A stretch of 64,000 nucleotides of DNA. Origin: Bacillota bacterium. GTDB lineage: Bacteria; Bacillota; Clostridia; Oscillospirales; Acutalibacteraceae. The notes under the pieces were generated by a model that did not search any database, was not told the DNA's origin, and saw only the letters and a program-made list of their open reading frames with translations. Numbering within the stretch: position 1 is the stretch's first letter; each line of letters starts with the position of its first letter. A program made the translations under genes and the position numbers. Shown in pieces: positions 35,201-43,458 of this stretch. Location: positions 1-64,000 of the forward strand of contig JAEZGM010000022.1 of assembly GCA_023416955.1 (NCBI GenBank), in the 5' to 3' direction.

Positions 35201-35887
35201 ATGGAGCTATTAAGAATTGAAAACCTATGCAAGACCTATGGTAGGGGTGAGAACCAGGTTGCCGCGCTTGACCATGTTTCGCTTACAATCGAAAAAGGGG
35301 ACTTTACTGCAATTATCGGTTCTTCCGGCTCCGGCAAATCTACATTGCTTCACATTATTGGCGGCGTGGACGTGCCGACAAGCGGAAAGGTGTATTTGGA
35401 CGGGCAGGATGTATATGCCCAAAGCAACGAAAAACTGGCCATTTTTCGCAGGCGGCAGGTCGGGCTGATTTACCAGTTTCACAACCTCATTCCCACGCTG
35501 AATGTGGTGGAAAACATCACCTTGCCTATCCTCATGGACAAGCGGAAGGTCAACAAGGAGAGACTTGATGACTTGCTCGAACTGCTTGGGCTGCAAGGCC
35601 GCAAAACACATTTACCCAATCAGCTTTCGGGCGGCCAGCAACAGCGCGTTTCCATAGGACGCGCTTTGATGAATGCCCCGGCGGTCATGCTTGCCGATGA
35701 ACCCACGGGCAGTTTGGACAGCCAGAATGGACATGAAATCATCAAACTGCTGAAAGAAAGCAATCAAAAATATGGGCAAACCCTTCTCCTCGTCACCCAT
35801 GACGAAAATATCGCCCTGCAAGCAGATCGCATTATCGGCATATCAGACGGCAGAGTAACGCGGGATGAGAGGATGGTGCGGCCATGA
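35201..35887 (+). CDS. ABC transporter ATP-binding protein (MacB/BceA type)
   Basis: A 228-residue ATPase. Walker A GSSGSGKSTLLHIIGG, signature LSGGQQQRVSIGRAL, Walker B MLADEPTGSLDS and the H-loop LVTHDENIA are all present. AAGGAGG lies before the ATG. It overlaps the permease gene by 4 nt, so the pair is one transporter. It begins 81 nt after the kinase, where a regulator-controlled promoter would fit. Confidence 0.94.
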   Translation: MELLRIENLCKTYGRGENQVAALDHVSLTIEKGDFTAIIGSSGSGKSTLLHIIGGVDVPTSGKVYLDGQDVYAQSNEKLAIFRRRQVGLIYQFHNLIPTLNVVENITLPILMDKRKVNKERLDDLLELLGLQGRKTHLPNQLSGGQQQRVSIGRALMNAPAVMLADEPTGSLDSQNGHEIIKLLKESNQKYGQTLLLVTHDENIALQADRIIGISDGRVTRDERMVRP

Positions 35888-38463
35888 ACATTTTTAACAA
35901 AGTTACCCTGCAAAGCATGAAAAAAAGCCGTACCCGAACGATTGTCACGGTTATCGGCGTTGTTCTGTCCGCCGCCCTGATTACGGCAGTCGCCACCTTT
36001 GGCGTTTCCTTGCTAAACTATATGGCAAATGGCGCGGCTCAGAAATACGGCGGTTGGCACGTCGGATTTGAGAATGTGGATTCTTCTTTCACAGCAAAAC
36101 AGGCAAGTAACGATAAAGTTGAAAATACCGCAACATTTGAAAATATCGGCTACGCAAAGCTTGACGGCGGTACAAATCCCAACAAGCCGTATCTTTTTAT
36201 AGCCGGATTCAGCAAAAAAACCTTTGATGCCTTGCCCATCATGTTGCTTTCCGGCAGACTGCCGAAAAACAGTGGGGAGATCGTTGTTTCGGGGAGCGTC
36301 ATGACAAAGGGCGGCGTTCAGTTTAAGGTGGGCGACACGCTTACTCTTGCTGTCGGGAACCGCATGGGCGGAGACAAGAAACTCGGTCAGCACGATCCTT
36401 ACATTTCCGGGAAAGAAACTTTTGTGTCCAAAGCAGAGCGGACTTACACGGTGGTCGGCATTTGCCAAACACCCCACTTTGAGGAAGATCCCGCACCGGG
36501 ATACACCGTAATTACAGCCGCGGATGCCGCAGATAAAGCGGACGATCTCAACTTATTTGTCACGCTGAAAAACCCGCGTGAAGTTCATGCTTACGCAAAA
36601 AGTACAGCTGGAGGCCATGCTACCATCTTGAATAATGATGTGCTGCGCTTCATGGGTCTTTCGGACGATTCGGGCGACAAGGTGTTCAACGCGCTTCTAT
36701 ACTCACTCGGAGGCATTGTAGTCCTCATTATCATGATTGGTTCGATTTTTCTAATTTACAATTCCTTCAACATCTCCCTGAACGAGCGCACACACCAGTT
36801 CGGGATTCTCTCGTCGGTGGGAGCCACCGCAAAGCAACTGCGCCATTCGGTGCTGTTTGAAGGGATTTGTATCGGTGCCATTGGCATCCCAATTGGTATT
36901 CTCGTCGGCATAGGCAGCATCGGGCTGGTGATTGGCGTTGTTGCCAAGAATTTTGGAAACATTCTCTACGATAACGTACCTTTAACCTTGACGATATCCG
37001 CCCCCGCGATTATCGGAGCGGCGGCGGTCAGCATGGTTACGATTCTGATTTCAGCCTATATCCCGGCCCGTAGGGCTGCCAATATGCCCGTGATGGAGTG
37101 TATTCGCCAAACAAACGAGGTCAAAGTGGAATTCAAAGCCGTGAAAACATCAAAACTGGCACAGCGCATTTACGGTTTGGAGGGAACCCTTGCACTAAAG
37201 AGTTTTAAAAGGAACAAGAAACGTTATCGCAGCATTGTGCTGTCACTTGTTTTAAGCATCGTGCTGTTTATATCGACCAGTGCCTTTGTAACAGATTTGA
37301 AACAGGCATCGGAGCAGGCAAAAGAGGTTGCAACCTATGATATCGGTTTTGGCACGCAGGATATGGACGACAGCGAAATGCTGCAGCTTTACGACAAACT
37401 GAAAACCGCCGCCGGTGTTACCGAAAGTTCGTATCAGATTGTTGCGAAGTATACTTGTGCGGTTCAGACAGACAAACTTTCAAACGATTACTGGAAATCC
37501 GTTGGGGCACATTCGACGAACAAATCCGTGAATATTCCAGTAGAAATCCAGTTTTTAGATGACAGCGCCTATCTGAAAATTATTAAAGGCTTGGGTTTGC
37601 CGGCAGAGGAATATACCGGGCAAAATGCAAAATTGATTGCTGTTGCCAAAATACAAGATAGCAGCAATCAGGCGGAAGGGGTTAACCAGCTTAAGGACAT
37701 GTTTACGAGCTCCTCCCTAAATGGCACCGTTACACCCAATACAAACGGCAAATCAAATGCGGCATATGGAAAAAATGTTAGTATTACCTGTGTCAATACC
37801 GTGCTGCCTGATGTACCCCCGACGACAGAGACTCCCGAGCAACGGGCATACACTTTTAGTGTGATGGCTCCCTATTCACTTGAGGAGAAGCTTGCTCCCT
37901 CCGATACCTCGCCGGATATCATGGTGAAGGGCATGACATTCCAGTCAAAGAACCCATCGCAGTCGACAGCAGAAATGAAGACGATGATTCAAGGCGCTGG
38001 AATGAAAGCCTCTTACCTCCTTTTGAATTCATCTCAAATAATGGATCAGAACCGCAATATGATATTCATTGCCAACGTGTTCGCTTATACTTTTATCATT
38101 ATGATTTCGCTGATTGCGGTTGCCAATGTGTTCAACACGATTTCCACAAATGTCAAGCTGCGCCGGCGGGAGCTTGCCATGCTCCGCTCTGTTGGGATGT
38201 CCGACCGCGATTTCAATAAAATGATGCGTTATGAGTGTGCCTTTTATGGCGTGAAGGCGCTGCTTGTCGGGCTTCCCCTGGCAATCATCTTCTCCTGGCT
38301 GATCTACAAAGGAATTGACGGTATCAATTTTGTGTTGCCGTGGGCCAGTATCGGAATCAGCGTGTTCAGCGTGCTTCTCGTCATCTTTGTCACCATGATG
38401 TATGCCGTTAGAAAGATCAAAAAAGAAAACATCATCGACGCGCTGCGGGACGATATGACTTGA
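35884..38463 (+). CDS. FtsX-like ABC permease (antimicrobial peptide type)
   Basis: An 859-residue permease with an N-terminal helix (IVTVIGVVLSAALITAVATFG), a large extracytoplasmic domain, and two FtsX domains. The FtsX blocks read NERTHQFGILSSVGATAKQL and KLRRRELAMLRSVGMSDRDF. It has 8-10 helices in total and a second extracytoplasmic domain. This layout fits mechanotransmission permeases that remove peptides such as bacitracin or lantibiotics from lipid II. The specific peptide cannot be read from the sequence. Confidence 0.92.
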   Translation: MNIFNKVTLQSMKKSRTRTIVTVIGVVLSAALITAVATFGVSLLNYMANGAAQKYGGWHVGFENVDSSFTAKQASNDKVENTATFENIGYAKLDGGTNPNKPYLFIAGFSKKTFDALPIMLLSGRLPKNSGEIVVSGSVMTKGGVQFKVGDTLTLAVGNRMGGDKKLGQHDPYISGKETFVSKAERTYTVVGICQTPHFEEDPAPGYTVITAADAADKADDLNLFVTLKNPREVHAYAKSTAGGHATILNNDVLRFMGLSDDSGDKVFNALLYSLGGIVVLIIMIGSIFLIYNSFNISLNERTHQFGILSSVGATAKQLRHSVLFEGICIGAIGIPIGILVGIGSIGLVIGVVAKNFGNILYDNVPLTLTISAPAIIGAAAVSMVTILISAYIPARRAANMPVMECIRQTNEVKVEFKAVKTSKLAQRIYGLEGTLALKSFKRNKKRYRSIVLSLVLSIVLFISTSAFVTDLKQASEQAKEVATYDIGFGTQDMDDSEMLQLYDKLKTAAGVTESSYQIVAKYTCAVQTDKLSNDYWKSVGAHSTNKSVNIPVEIQFLDDSAYLKIIKGLGLPAEEYTGQNAKLIAVAKIQDSSNQAEGVNQLKDMFTSSSLNGTVTPNTNGKSNAAYGKNVSITCVNTVLPDVPPTTETPEQRAYTFSVMAPYSLEEKLAPSDTSPDIMVKGMTFQSKNPSQSTAEMKTMIQGAGMKASYLLLNSSQIMDQNRNMIFIANVFAYTFIIMISLIAVANVFNTISTNVKLRRRELAMLRSVGMSDRDFNKMMRYECAFYGVKALLVGLPLAIIFSWLIYKGIDGINFVLPWASIGISVFSVLLVIFVTMMYAVRKIKKENIIDALRDDMT

Positions 38464-38613
38464 TTCAAAACAGATATTGACTTTACAGAAAATCAAAAAA
38501 ACTTGTCATTTAATCTCTCTCTATAAACAAAAATCCCCTGCCAGCTATTAAGCCAGCAGGGAATTTTTTATGTGTACTATTAAAGGTTGCTTCGCCCTCG
38601 TGGTATTGGGCGC
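38464..38613. terminator. Intergenic region with strong terminator at 38529-38569
   Basis: AAAATCCCCTGC pairs with GCAGGGAATTTTT; it ends the transporter transcript and, in the other direction, that of the secreted protein gene. Confidence 0.8.
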
Positions 38614-39345
38614 TTAATAGTAGGTGTAAAAGTCTCCAAAATTATTATCAGTATACGTTGTCCCGCTTACACTGTACAAAACTTCAAACTTAGCACCTAT
38701 AGGGATACTGCCAGGAATATTCCACTCATCAATGTTCGCATTCTCTGCTTTAGAATAGGTAGCATTCACTTCTTGATAAGAGGACCAGTTATCTGTAGTA
38801 TAGCGAACTTTTACAATTTTTTGATAGTCAATATTCTTTAGATAAATGATATATGGATAGTCGGACAAAGGGTATCGCCTGATAGTCTTTAAAACACTCT
38901 TTCCCAAAACTGCGATATTAGAGAAATTAAGAGAATAATTTTTCCCATTATTGTTATCCCAATACGTCTGACCATTTACTTCATATTTGATTGTAAATGT
39001 AATCGGAGAAGATGGTGACAAAATGGCAAATGTCCAAATATCATATTCTGAATCATTTGGATCAGCTTTTGAATAGCTTGCATCACTGTCGCTCCAATTA
39101 ACTCCATCTTGGGTATAATGCAAGGTCACTTTTTTCTCATAACCTAGATTTTTAACCGCGATAGAGCCAAAGTAGCCATCGTAAGCAGCTTCGCCCGGGC
39201 CGCCTTGTTGAGCATAATATAACTGAACATTTGGACTATCATTGCTGGTCGCAGCAAATGCTTGCGACGAAAAAACACTGACGGCTAGTAAACAGCAGAC
39301 TAACATAAAGGAAATTGCTCGGAATTGCTTTTTAAAGCTCTTCAT
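38614..39345 (-). CDS. Secreted protein with tandem CBM21-type starch-binding modules
   Basis: A 243-residue exported protein. The signal peptide runs to about residue 31 (FMLVCCLLAVSVFSSQAFA). Two repeats of about 100 residues follow. Each carries VTLHYTQDGVNW-like or VRYTTDNWSSY strands, a W, and an ending such as YWDNNNGKNY or YTDNNFGDFY. This pattern matches CBM21/CBM53 starch or glycogen binding. No catalytic domain is attached, so it may tether glucans or act with a separate enzyme. No glycosidase gene lies next to it. Confidence 0.8.
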   Translation of the reverse strand: MKSFKKQFRAISFMLVCCLLAVSVFSSQAFAATSNDSPNVQLYYAQQGGPGEAAYDGYFGSIAVKNLGYEKKVTLHYTQDGVNWSDSDASYSKADPNDSEYDIWTFAILSPSSPITFTIKYEVNGQTYWDNNNGKNYSLNFSNIAVLGKSVLKTIRRYPLSDYPYIIYLKNIDYQKIVKVRYTTDNWSSYQEVNATYSKAENANIDEWNIPGSIPIGAKFEVLYSVSGTTYTDNNFGDFYTYY

Positions 39346-39551
39346 AAAGACACCTCCAATAAAATTATAAATAACTTAAAGACCGGTACCATAATCTTCA
39401 AGAAATTTACTAATATTTACTTTTAAGTTAAATATTAGTACTTTATACCTGCTTGTACAAGTCAAAATATTAACAAATTTTCGATAATTTTCGAAAAATA
39501 TTTTATGTGAATTTAAGTCACTTTTAGTTTTACCTCTCCCTAAAAATAAAT

Positions 39552-39597
39552 AAAAATGCCCTCCTAGCCGTCGTAAGACAGCCGAGAGGGTGTTTTG
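39552..39597 (-). terminator. Hairpin between two secreted protein genes
   Basis: AAAATGCCCTC ... GAGGGTGTTTT forms a stem around an inner GCCG/CGGC-like region. Confidence 0.65.
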
Positions 39598-39619
39598 ATG
39601 CGAATTTATGTCCAGTAAA

Positions 39620-40129
39620 TCAGTCTATTGTGCCTACTGTGCAGCGCGATCCGTTCAAATAAAATCCTGTGGCCTGCCCAACCTTCCCTATAGCAGTCAC
39701 TTTATAGAAATAATTATTTCCTTTTGAACCTTTATAAGCGACCTTAAACACGCCGTTACTACCTGCAACGAATTTCGGATGGGAAGTTGCTGTGATTTTA
39801 AATTGATAAGAATGCCCCTTTTTAACTGTCAGCTTTGATCCTGTATCTGACTTTGCACTATTTACCGTTTTATCAGTTTTCTTAACAGTGGTACTCTTTG
39901 CAGTGGTACTCTTTGCAGTGGTACTCTTGACAGGTGCTTTCTTCACTTCCGCACCTTTGGCAGGAGTTTTCTTAACTTCAACCTTTTTGGCAGCTGCTTT
40001 CGCGATGGAACTCGATACGGAGGTCGACTTAGCTACAGCTTTGCTATTGTCTACAGCTGCGAACGCCGGAACCGAACAAACAGATACCATAATTGCAATC
40101 CCTAAAACAGTACATAAAAACTTTTTCAT
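39620..40129 (-). CDS. Secreted lysine-rich repeat protein
   Basis: A 169-residue exported protein: signal peptide to about residue 24, then a low-complexity Lys/Ala/Thr/Ser linker with direct repeats of STTAK, and a C-terminal domain of about 70 residues (GHSYQFKITATSHPKFVAG ... KVTAIGKVGQATGFYLNG). The linker is coded by a 15-bp tandem repeat. Similar tail domains occur in clostridial surface proteins, but their ligand is unknown. The basic linker suggests contact with wall polymers or DNA; that is inference. Confidence 0.8.
   Translation of the reverse strand: MKKFLCTVLGIAIMVSVCSVPAFAAVDNSKAVAKSTSVSSSIAKAAAKKVEVKKTPAKGAEVKKAPVKSTTAKSTTAKSTTVKKTDKTVNSAKSDTGSKLTVKKGHSYQFKITATSHPKFVAGSNGVFKVAYKGSKGNNYFYKVTAIGKVGQATGFYLNGSRCTVGTID
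39888..39932. repeat. 15-bp tandem repeat (about 3 units) in secreted protein gene
   Basis: Unit AGTGGTACTCTTTGC repeats three times with small changes in the last unit; it encodes the STTAK linker and could vary in copy number. Confidence 0.8.
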
Positions 40130-40458
40130 TTTTAAAAACCCCTTTTTCTAAATTCAATTTGAGTTTTGATCTGGTTTGCGCTGGAGGACAATTTCACCTC
40201 AATTTCCTTTTTGATTTTCAAGCTTATTATATACTTAAAAACTTAACGTACAAGATTTATAAACAACTTGTAACCAATATTTGGAAATTGTAATTACTTG
40301 TCATTGTAATTTAAACCAGCGTTCACATTATAACGGTAATTTATTAATACTTTTGATCATTACTGCTATAATCAGAATATCCTGATGCAAAAATAAACCG
40401 TATCCGGAATTAATCAAATGCGGATTTGTTATATTATAGTGAAAAGGAGTTGCGCTAT
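40130..40458. other. AT-rich intergenic region, no gene seen
   Basis: Promoter region for the divergent secreted gene and the small membrane protein. I see no convincing structured RNA. Confidence 0.4.
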
Positions 40459-40545
40459 ATGAAATTTATACTGTCAATGTTGCTCGGGGTTTTGTTGGGC
40501 TGCATCATAATCTTTTTTAAACCGACAAAGAAAAAAAACCATTAA
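40459..40545 (+). CDS. Tiny membrane protein (28 aa)
   Basis: Starts MKFILSMLLGVLLGCIIIFF and ends in a lysine-rich tail, with AAGGAG before the ATG. One membrane segment makes up most of it. Size and shape resemble type I toxins or small regulators, but no antisense element was evident. A terminator hairpin follows (40551-40583). Confidence 0.6.
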   Translation: MKFILSMLLGVLLGCIIIFFKPTKKKNH

Positions 40546-40550
40546 AAAAA

Positions 40551-40583
40551 ATGCCCTCCAAACCATCAAGGTAAGGGGGGCAT
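40551..40583 (+). terminator. Terminator after the 28-aa membrane protein
   Basis: ATGCCCTCC pairs with GGGGGGCAT around an ACC/GGT inner stem. Confidence 0.7.
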
Positions 40584-40677
40584 CATTTAGATATAGAATT
40601 TATGGAAGTATTTTATCGTTATTGGTCACAATTTACTTACATATTTTGAATATTATGGAAATTATTTATATTATCTA

Positions 40678-40705
40678 TTGTAAAATATTCTGATTAGTAT
40701 ATAAT
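40678..40705 (+). promoter_or_regulatory. Promoter of the type I toxin candidate
   Basis: TTGTAA (40678-40683) and TATAAT (40700-40705) with a 16-nt spacer. It gives a leader of about 85 nt containing ACCTCC (40740-40745), complementary to the Shine-Dalgarno GGAGGT (40785-40790). Confidence 0.7.
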
Positions 40706-40796
40706 AAATTGTGCAAAGGGCATGAGGGCAGTAGGTTATACCTCCATGAGGAACAGTTCTTTGGTTGCTTAGAACTACCTAAAAGGAGGTGATTGC

Positions 40797-40877
40797 ATGG
40801 AGATTCTCTATGCGGCCATGTTTTTGATTGTTGCAACCGGGTACATACTCGTTGTTATGCAACAGGCAAAAAAATAA
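40797..40877 (+). CDS. Probable type I toxin, holin-like (26 aa)
   Basis: Encodes 26 residues: one hydrophobic helix (ILYAAMFLIVATGYILVVM) ending QQAKK, behind the strong site AGGAGGTGATTGC. It matches the look of TxpA/BsrG-type toxins that depolarise the membrane. The leader can hide the ribosome binding site by pairing ACCTCC with GGAGGT. Downstream palindromes and a promoter facing back toward the gene make a 3'-overlapping antisense antitoxin likely. Toxicity is inferred. Confidence 0.7.
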   Translation: MEILYAAMFLIVATGYILVVMQQAKK

Positions 40878-40948
40878 CCGCCCCCGAGCTAAGGAAAGCG
40901 GTTATTCCGTCAACCGGGCTTCCCGCAAAAGCGGGATGCCCCTTGCCT
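40800..40948 (-). ncRNA. Candidate antisense RNA antitoxin (RatA-like)
   Basis: A promoter at 40955-40983 on the minus strand would start an RNA near 40948 that runs through the hairpins at 40920-40945 and 40872-40908 and into the 3' half of the toxin gene. The 3' end is a guess. The layout is that of the txpA/ratA pair. Confidence 0.55.
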
Positions 40949-40954
40949 TAATAT

Positions 40955-40983
40955 ATTATAATCATCGCAGTTAAAAAATGCAA
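40955..40983 (-). promoter_or_regulatory. Promoter of the antisense RNA
   Basis: TTGCAT (40983-40978) and TATAAT (40960-40955) on the minus strand with a 17-nt spacer. Confidence 0.65.
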
Positions 40984-41143
40984 GGACATATAAATTTCTC
41001 TGTATTTTATAATTAGTACCATCCCGGTAAAGTACGTCAGCCCGTCAGTAATGTCCGAATTTTTGTCGTATACCCGGAATGGCCCGATGTCGCTTTCAAG
41101 CCAATCAAGGTTTTGCAAAAGCAAAAACACCGCATGATTTAAT

Positions 41144-41467
41144 TCATCGGTGTTTTTTGTTGCGGTCGACGGGAGATAGGTAATCTCCACGCCCAACGCA
41201 TTTGTAAATCTGTGCCATTGCAATTGCTTGTTCTGCTGTCATTTCAGGGTTTATGTCTTGAATAAGATCGGCCAATTCAGTTGTTTTACTGCTACTTATT
41301 TGCATTGCAAGCAAAGCAGAAAAAACCTCTTTCAAGGTCTTTCGTTTTCTATAGGTTTCGGCAGCTGCTTGACCGCCTTTTTTTGCTATTTCTCTTTGTT
41401 CTTCCTTTGTTCTTTCGTCCAGCGGAATTAAATCTTCTTTATTTTTTCTTTTGGCAGCCTCCCCTCT
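41144..41467 (-). pseudogene. Remnant of a phage or element gene
   Basis: Open stretch without a start codon, reading KEDLIPLDERTKEEQREIAK, KKGGQAAAETYRKRKTLKEV and ending MTAEQAIAMAQIYKCVGRGD. The pattern (KKGG linker, then K-T-L-K-E, then EAIALAQ) is that of small phage-associated proteins in Firmicutes. The N-terminus is cut by an in-frame stop at 41468-41470, and the family C-terminus is lost after IYKCVG. The DNA just downstream (40948-41143) holds another broken frame containing DELNHAVFLLLQNLDWLESD. Confidence 0.6.
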
Positions 41468-41672
41468 TCACCACTTGTTTTTATGTTTTGTGACTTACGC
41501 CGTTACCAATATTTATCCGCTCACTTCTCTGCTGCTCCAAACTTCTGGGCGTTAAATGTTGGGCTGTAATGATAATGCTTCATAACTTTACCCCAAACGT
41601 ATCTGTTCATTGTAATTGTTCTACAAGAAATGGCATATATTAAAAATACGCTATTAGAAAAGGGGTAAATTA

Positions 41673-41966
41673 ATGAATGACACTTACCGAGTTACTCTTC
41701 AAACACCATTCGGAACTCAAAAAGGAACCGTAACATTTGTTGATGATAATGGAATGCTAAGCGGTTCTATCCGTACAATGGGAAATACAAGTTCCTTTAG
41801 AAATGGGAAAATAAACGGAAATTCTTTTGAGTTTTCTGGAATCTTAAATGCAGGATTTTTTAGTATAAGATATACTACAAAGGGTTCCATTGATGGAGAC
41901 ACTCTCAAGGCTGTTGCCTTAACCAATTCCGGAACATTCCGGATAAATGGAACTCGGGTGGTATAA
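41673..41966 (+). CDS. Conserved small beta-rich protein
   Basis: Encodes 97 residues (MNDTYRVTLQTPFGTQKGTV...), probably a small beta barrel or sandwich with regular alternation of Gly turns (GSIRTMGNTSSF, GKINGNSFEFSG, GSIDGDTLKAVA). AAAGGGG lies before the ATG. Similar proteins are found in Clostridia without a function. It lies in the accessory region and has no clear partner. Confidence 0.75.
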   Translation: MNDTYRVTLQTPFGTQKGTVTFVDDNGMLSGSIRTMGNTSSFRNGKINGNSFEFSGILNAGFFSIRYTTKGSIDGDTLKAVALTNSGTFRINGTRVV

Positions 41967-42078
41967 TCTCCGGGAAATAAAAATGACGGCCCGAAGGTCG
42001 TCTAACAAAAATTTTACACAAACTCACTTGTAATCTCTCTAATTCCGGAATAGTATGATATAGAAAGGAGGAATGCTT

Positions 42079-42228
42079 ATGGGTATTATTTATGATCTTC
42101 AAAGACTACCAGAAAAAGATAAGAAAGAATTAGCCAAAGAGATAATTTTTAAAGAGATAACCGAAAAGTTAAATCTTCAAGCGGAACTAAAAAACAAAAG
42201 AAAATTAAGACACTTAACCGTAACATAA
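42079..42228 (+). CDS. Small charged protein (49 aa)
   Basis: Preceded by AAAGGAGG and an ATG at 42079. The sequence begins MGIIYDLQRLPEKDKKELAK and is Lys/Glu-rich with predicted helix. No domain recognised. It stands alone. Confidence 0.65.
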   Translation: MGIIYDLQRLPEKDKKELAKEIIFKEITEKLNLQAELKNKRKLRHLTVT

Positions 42229-42316
42229 GTTGCGGGTATTTTTTTGTCTATATAAAAAGCGCTCAGCCGTTAAGCTAAGCGCTCTGGGTTTGCTGTAATT
42301 AGCTTTTAAAAAGCAA

Positions 42317-42949
42317 TTACCTGTTTGAAATGCAGTTTTTATAAAGTTCTCCAGCACGCTGCCAATTTGCAACCTTGAGCCAATCGTCGATATATGCCGC
42401 TCGTTCATTGTAATGCTTCAAATAGTACGCATGCTCCCAAACATCAATTGCTGTAATAGGGCAATAGTTTTGTACTATAGGCGTGTTTTGATTTGCCGAT
42501 GTCACAATCTTAAGCTTCCCGTTTTGGTCAACGACAAGCCAAGCATATCCTGAACCAAACACTGACAACGCCTGCTTTTTAAACTCGTCGAAAAACTTTT
42601 CAACTGTTCCGAACTCCTGAACGATTGCGGTGTAGAGAGCCCCAGCCTGCGAACGAGTTTCTGAATTGGACATTCCGTTAAAATAAAAGATATGATTGTA
42701 AACTCCGCCGCCGTTATTGATTACAGGCTGTCGAATTACGGCCGGAAGCCTGTCAGCGTTATAGATCAGCTGCTCCAGCGACCAGTTATGCAATTCTGGA
42801 TAGTCTTTCAACGCGTTGTTGAGATTGTCCACATATGTTTGCAGATGCCGGTCGTGATGTAAATGCATCGTTTTGGTATCAATATATGGCTCAAGTGCGT
42901 CGTAAGCGTAAGGAAGGGGCGAATTTACGAATGGATAATGCTCATTCAT
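42317..42949 (-). CDS. sodA: Superoxide dismutase (Fe/Mn)
   Basis: A 210-residue enzyme that removes superoxide. Metal ligands lie in MHLHHDRHLQTYVDNLN (His), GVYNHIFYFNGM (His) and DVWEHAYYLKHY (Asp, His). The start at 42949 follows GGAGGCTATTTGT. The segment FGSGYAWLVVDQNGKL is typical. It is located among element remnants, which suggests acquisition, although it is intact. Iron or manganese preference cannot be told safely. Confidence 0.94.
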   Translation of the reverse strand: MNEHYPFVNSPLPYAYDALEPYIDTKTMHLHHDRHLQTYVDNLNNALKDYPELHNWSLEQLIYNADRLPAVIRQPVINNGGGVYNHIFYFNGMSNSETRSQAGALYTAIVQEFGTVEKFFDEFKKQALSVFGSGYAWLVVDQNGKLKIVTSANQNTPIVQNYCPITAIDVWEHAYYLKHYNERAAYIDDWLKVANWQRAGELYKNCISNR

Positions 42950-43062
42950 ACAAATAGCCTCCAGTTTCATCTTATGCATAGCATATTCAGGCCATGTTTA
43001 AAATGCTAATCTGGATTCTTTCTGCATGAATCAACTCCTTACTATTGTAACAAGGGTAATAT

Positions 43063-43260
43063 TTACAAGTTTTCTTTAAAAGATCTGTACAAATATTCTT
43101 TCTCCGCACTGTGACTTCTGCCAGTATGCGCCGCTATTTCGTTCCAACTAAAATTTTTCCGGTATTTCCAATCCAGTATGTTTTTCACACAAGCATCTTT
43201 AATCCCGTCTATGTAACTGTTTATGGTGTTCTTTTCCCGCTCGAGTTTGTTTGACCTCAT
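43063..43260 (-). pseudogene. Fragment of a phage RinA/ArpU-like regulator
   Basis: Reads INSYIDGIKDACVKNILDWK followed by YRKNFSWNEIAAHTG and a short tail, the C-terminal sigma-like helix-turn-helix of phage late-gene regulators. The N-terminus is missing where the IS256-type fragment begins. Confidence 0.55.
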
Positions 43261-43289
43261 CCATGGTTTTATCTTCTTTACGTATTCCG

Positions 43290-43457
43290 TACAACGTTAT
43301 GGGGTGCTTAGTGTACCGCCGCCGGGAAAGCTCGGTGGAAGAAGCTTTGATCGAGATGTATCTGGCAGGCGTCTCTGTCCGTCGGGTGGAGGACATCACG
43401 GAAGCTCTTTGGGGTAGCAAGGTATCCCCTTCTACCATTAGCGAGTTGGAACGCATC
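43290..43457 (+). pseudogene. IS256-family transposase fragment
   Basis: Reads VEEALIEMYLAGVSVRRVED followed by ITEALWGSKVSPSTISEL, a piece of the N-terminal half of mutator-type transposases. Homology stops at about 43450, and the downstream gene's end starts within 10 nt. No inverted terminal repeats were seen, so this is a scrap, not an active IS. Confidence 0.8.
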
Positions 43458-43458
43458 C

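Noticed and set aside
43063..43457. A functional IS256 element
   Set aside because: Only a piece of the transposase N-terminal half is present and no inverted ends were found.
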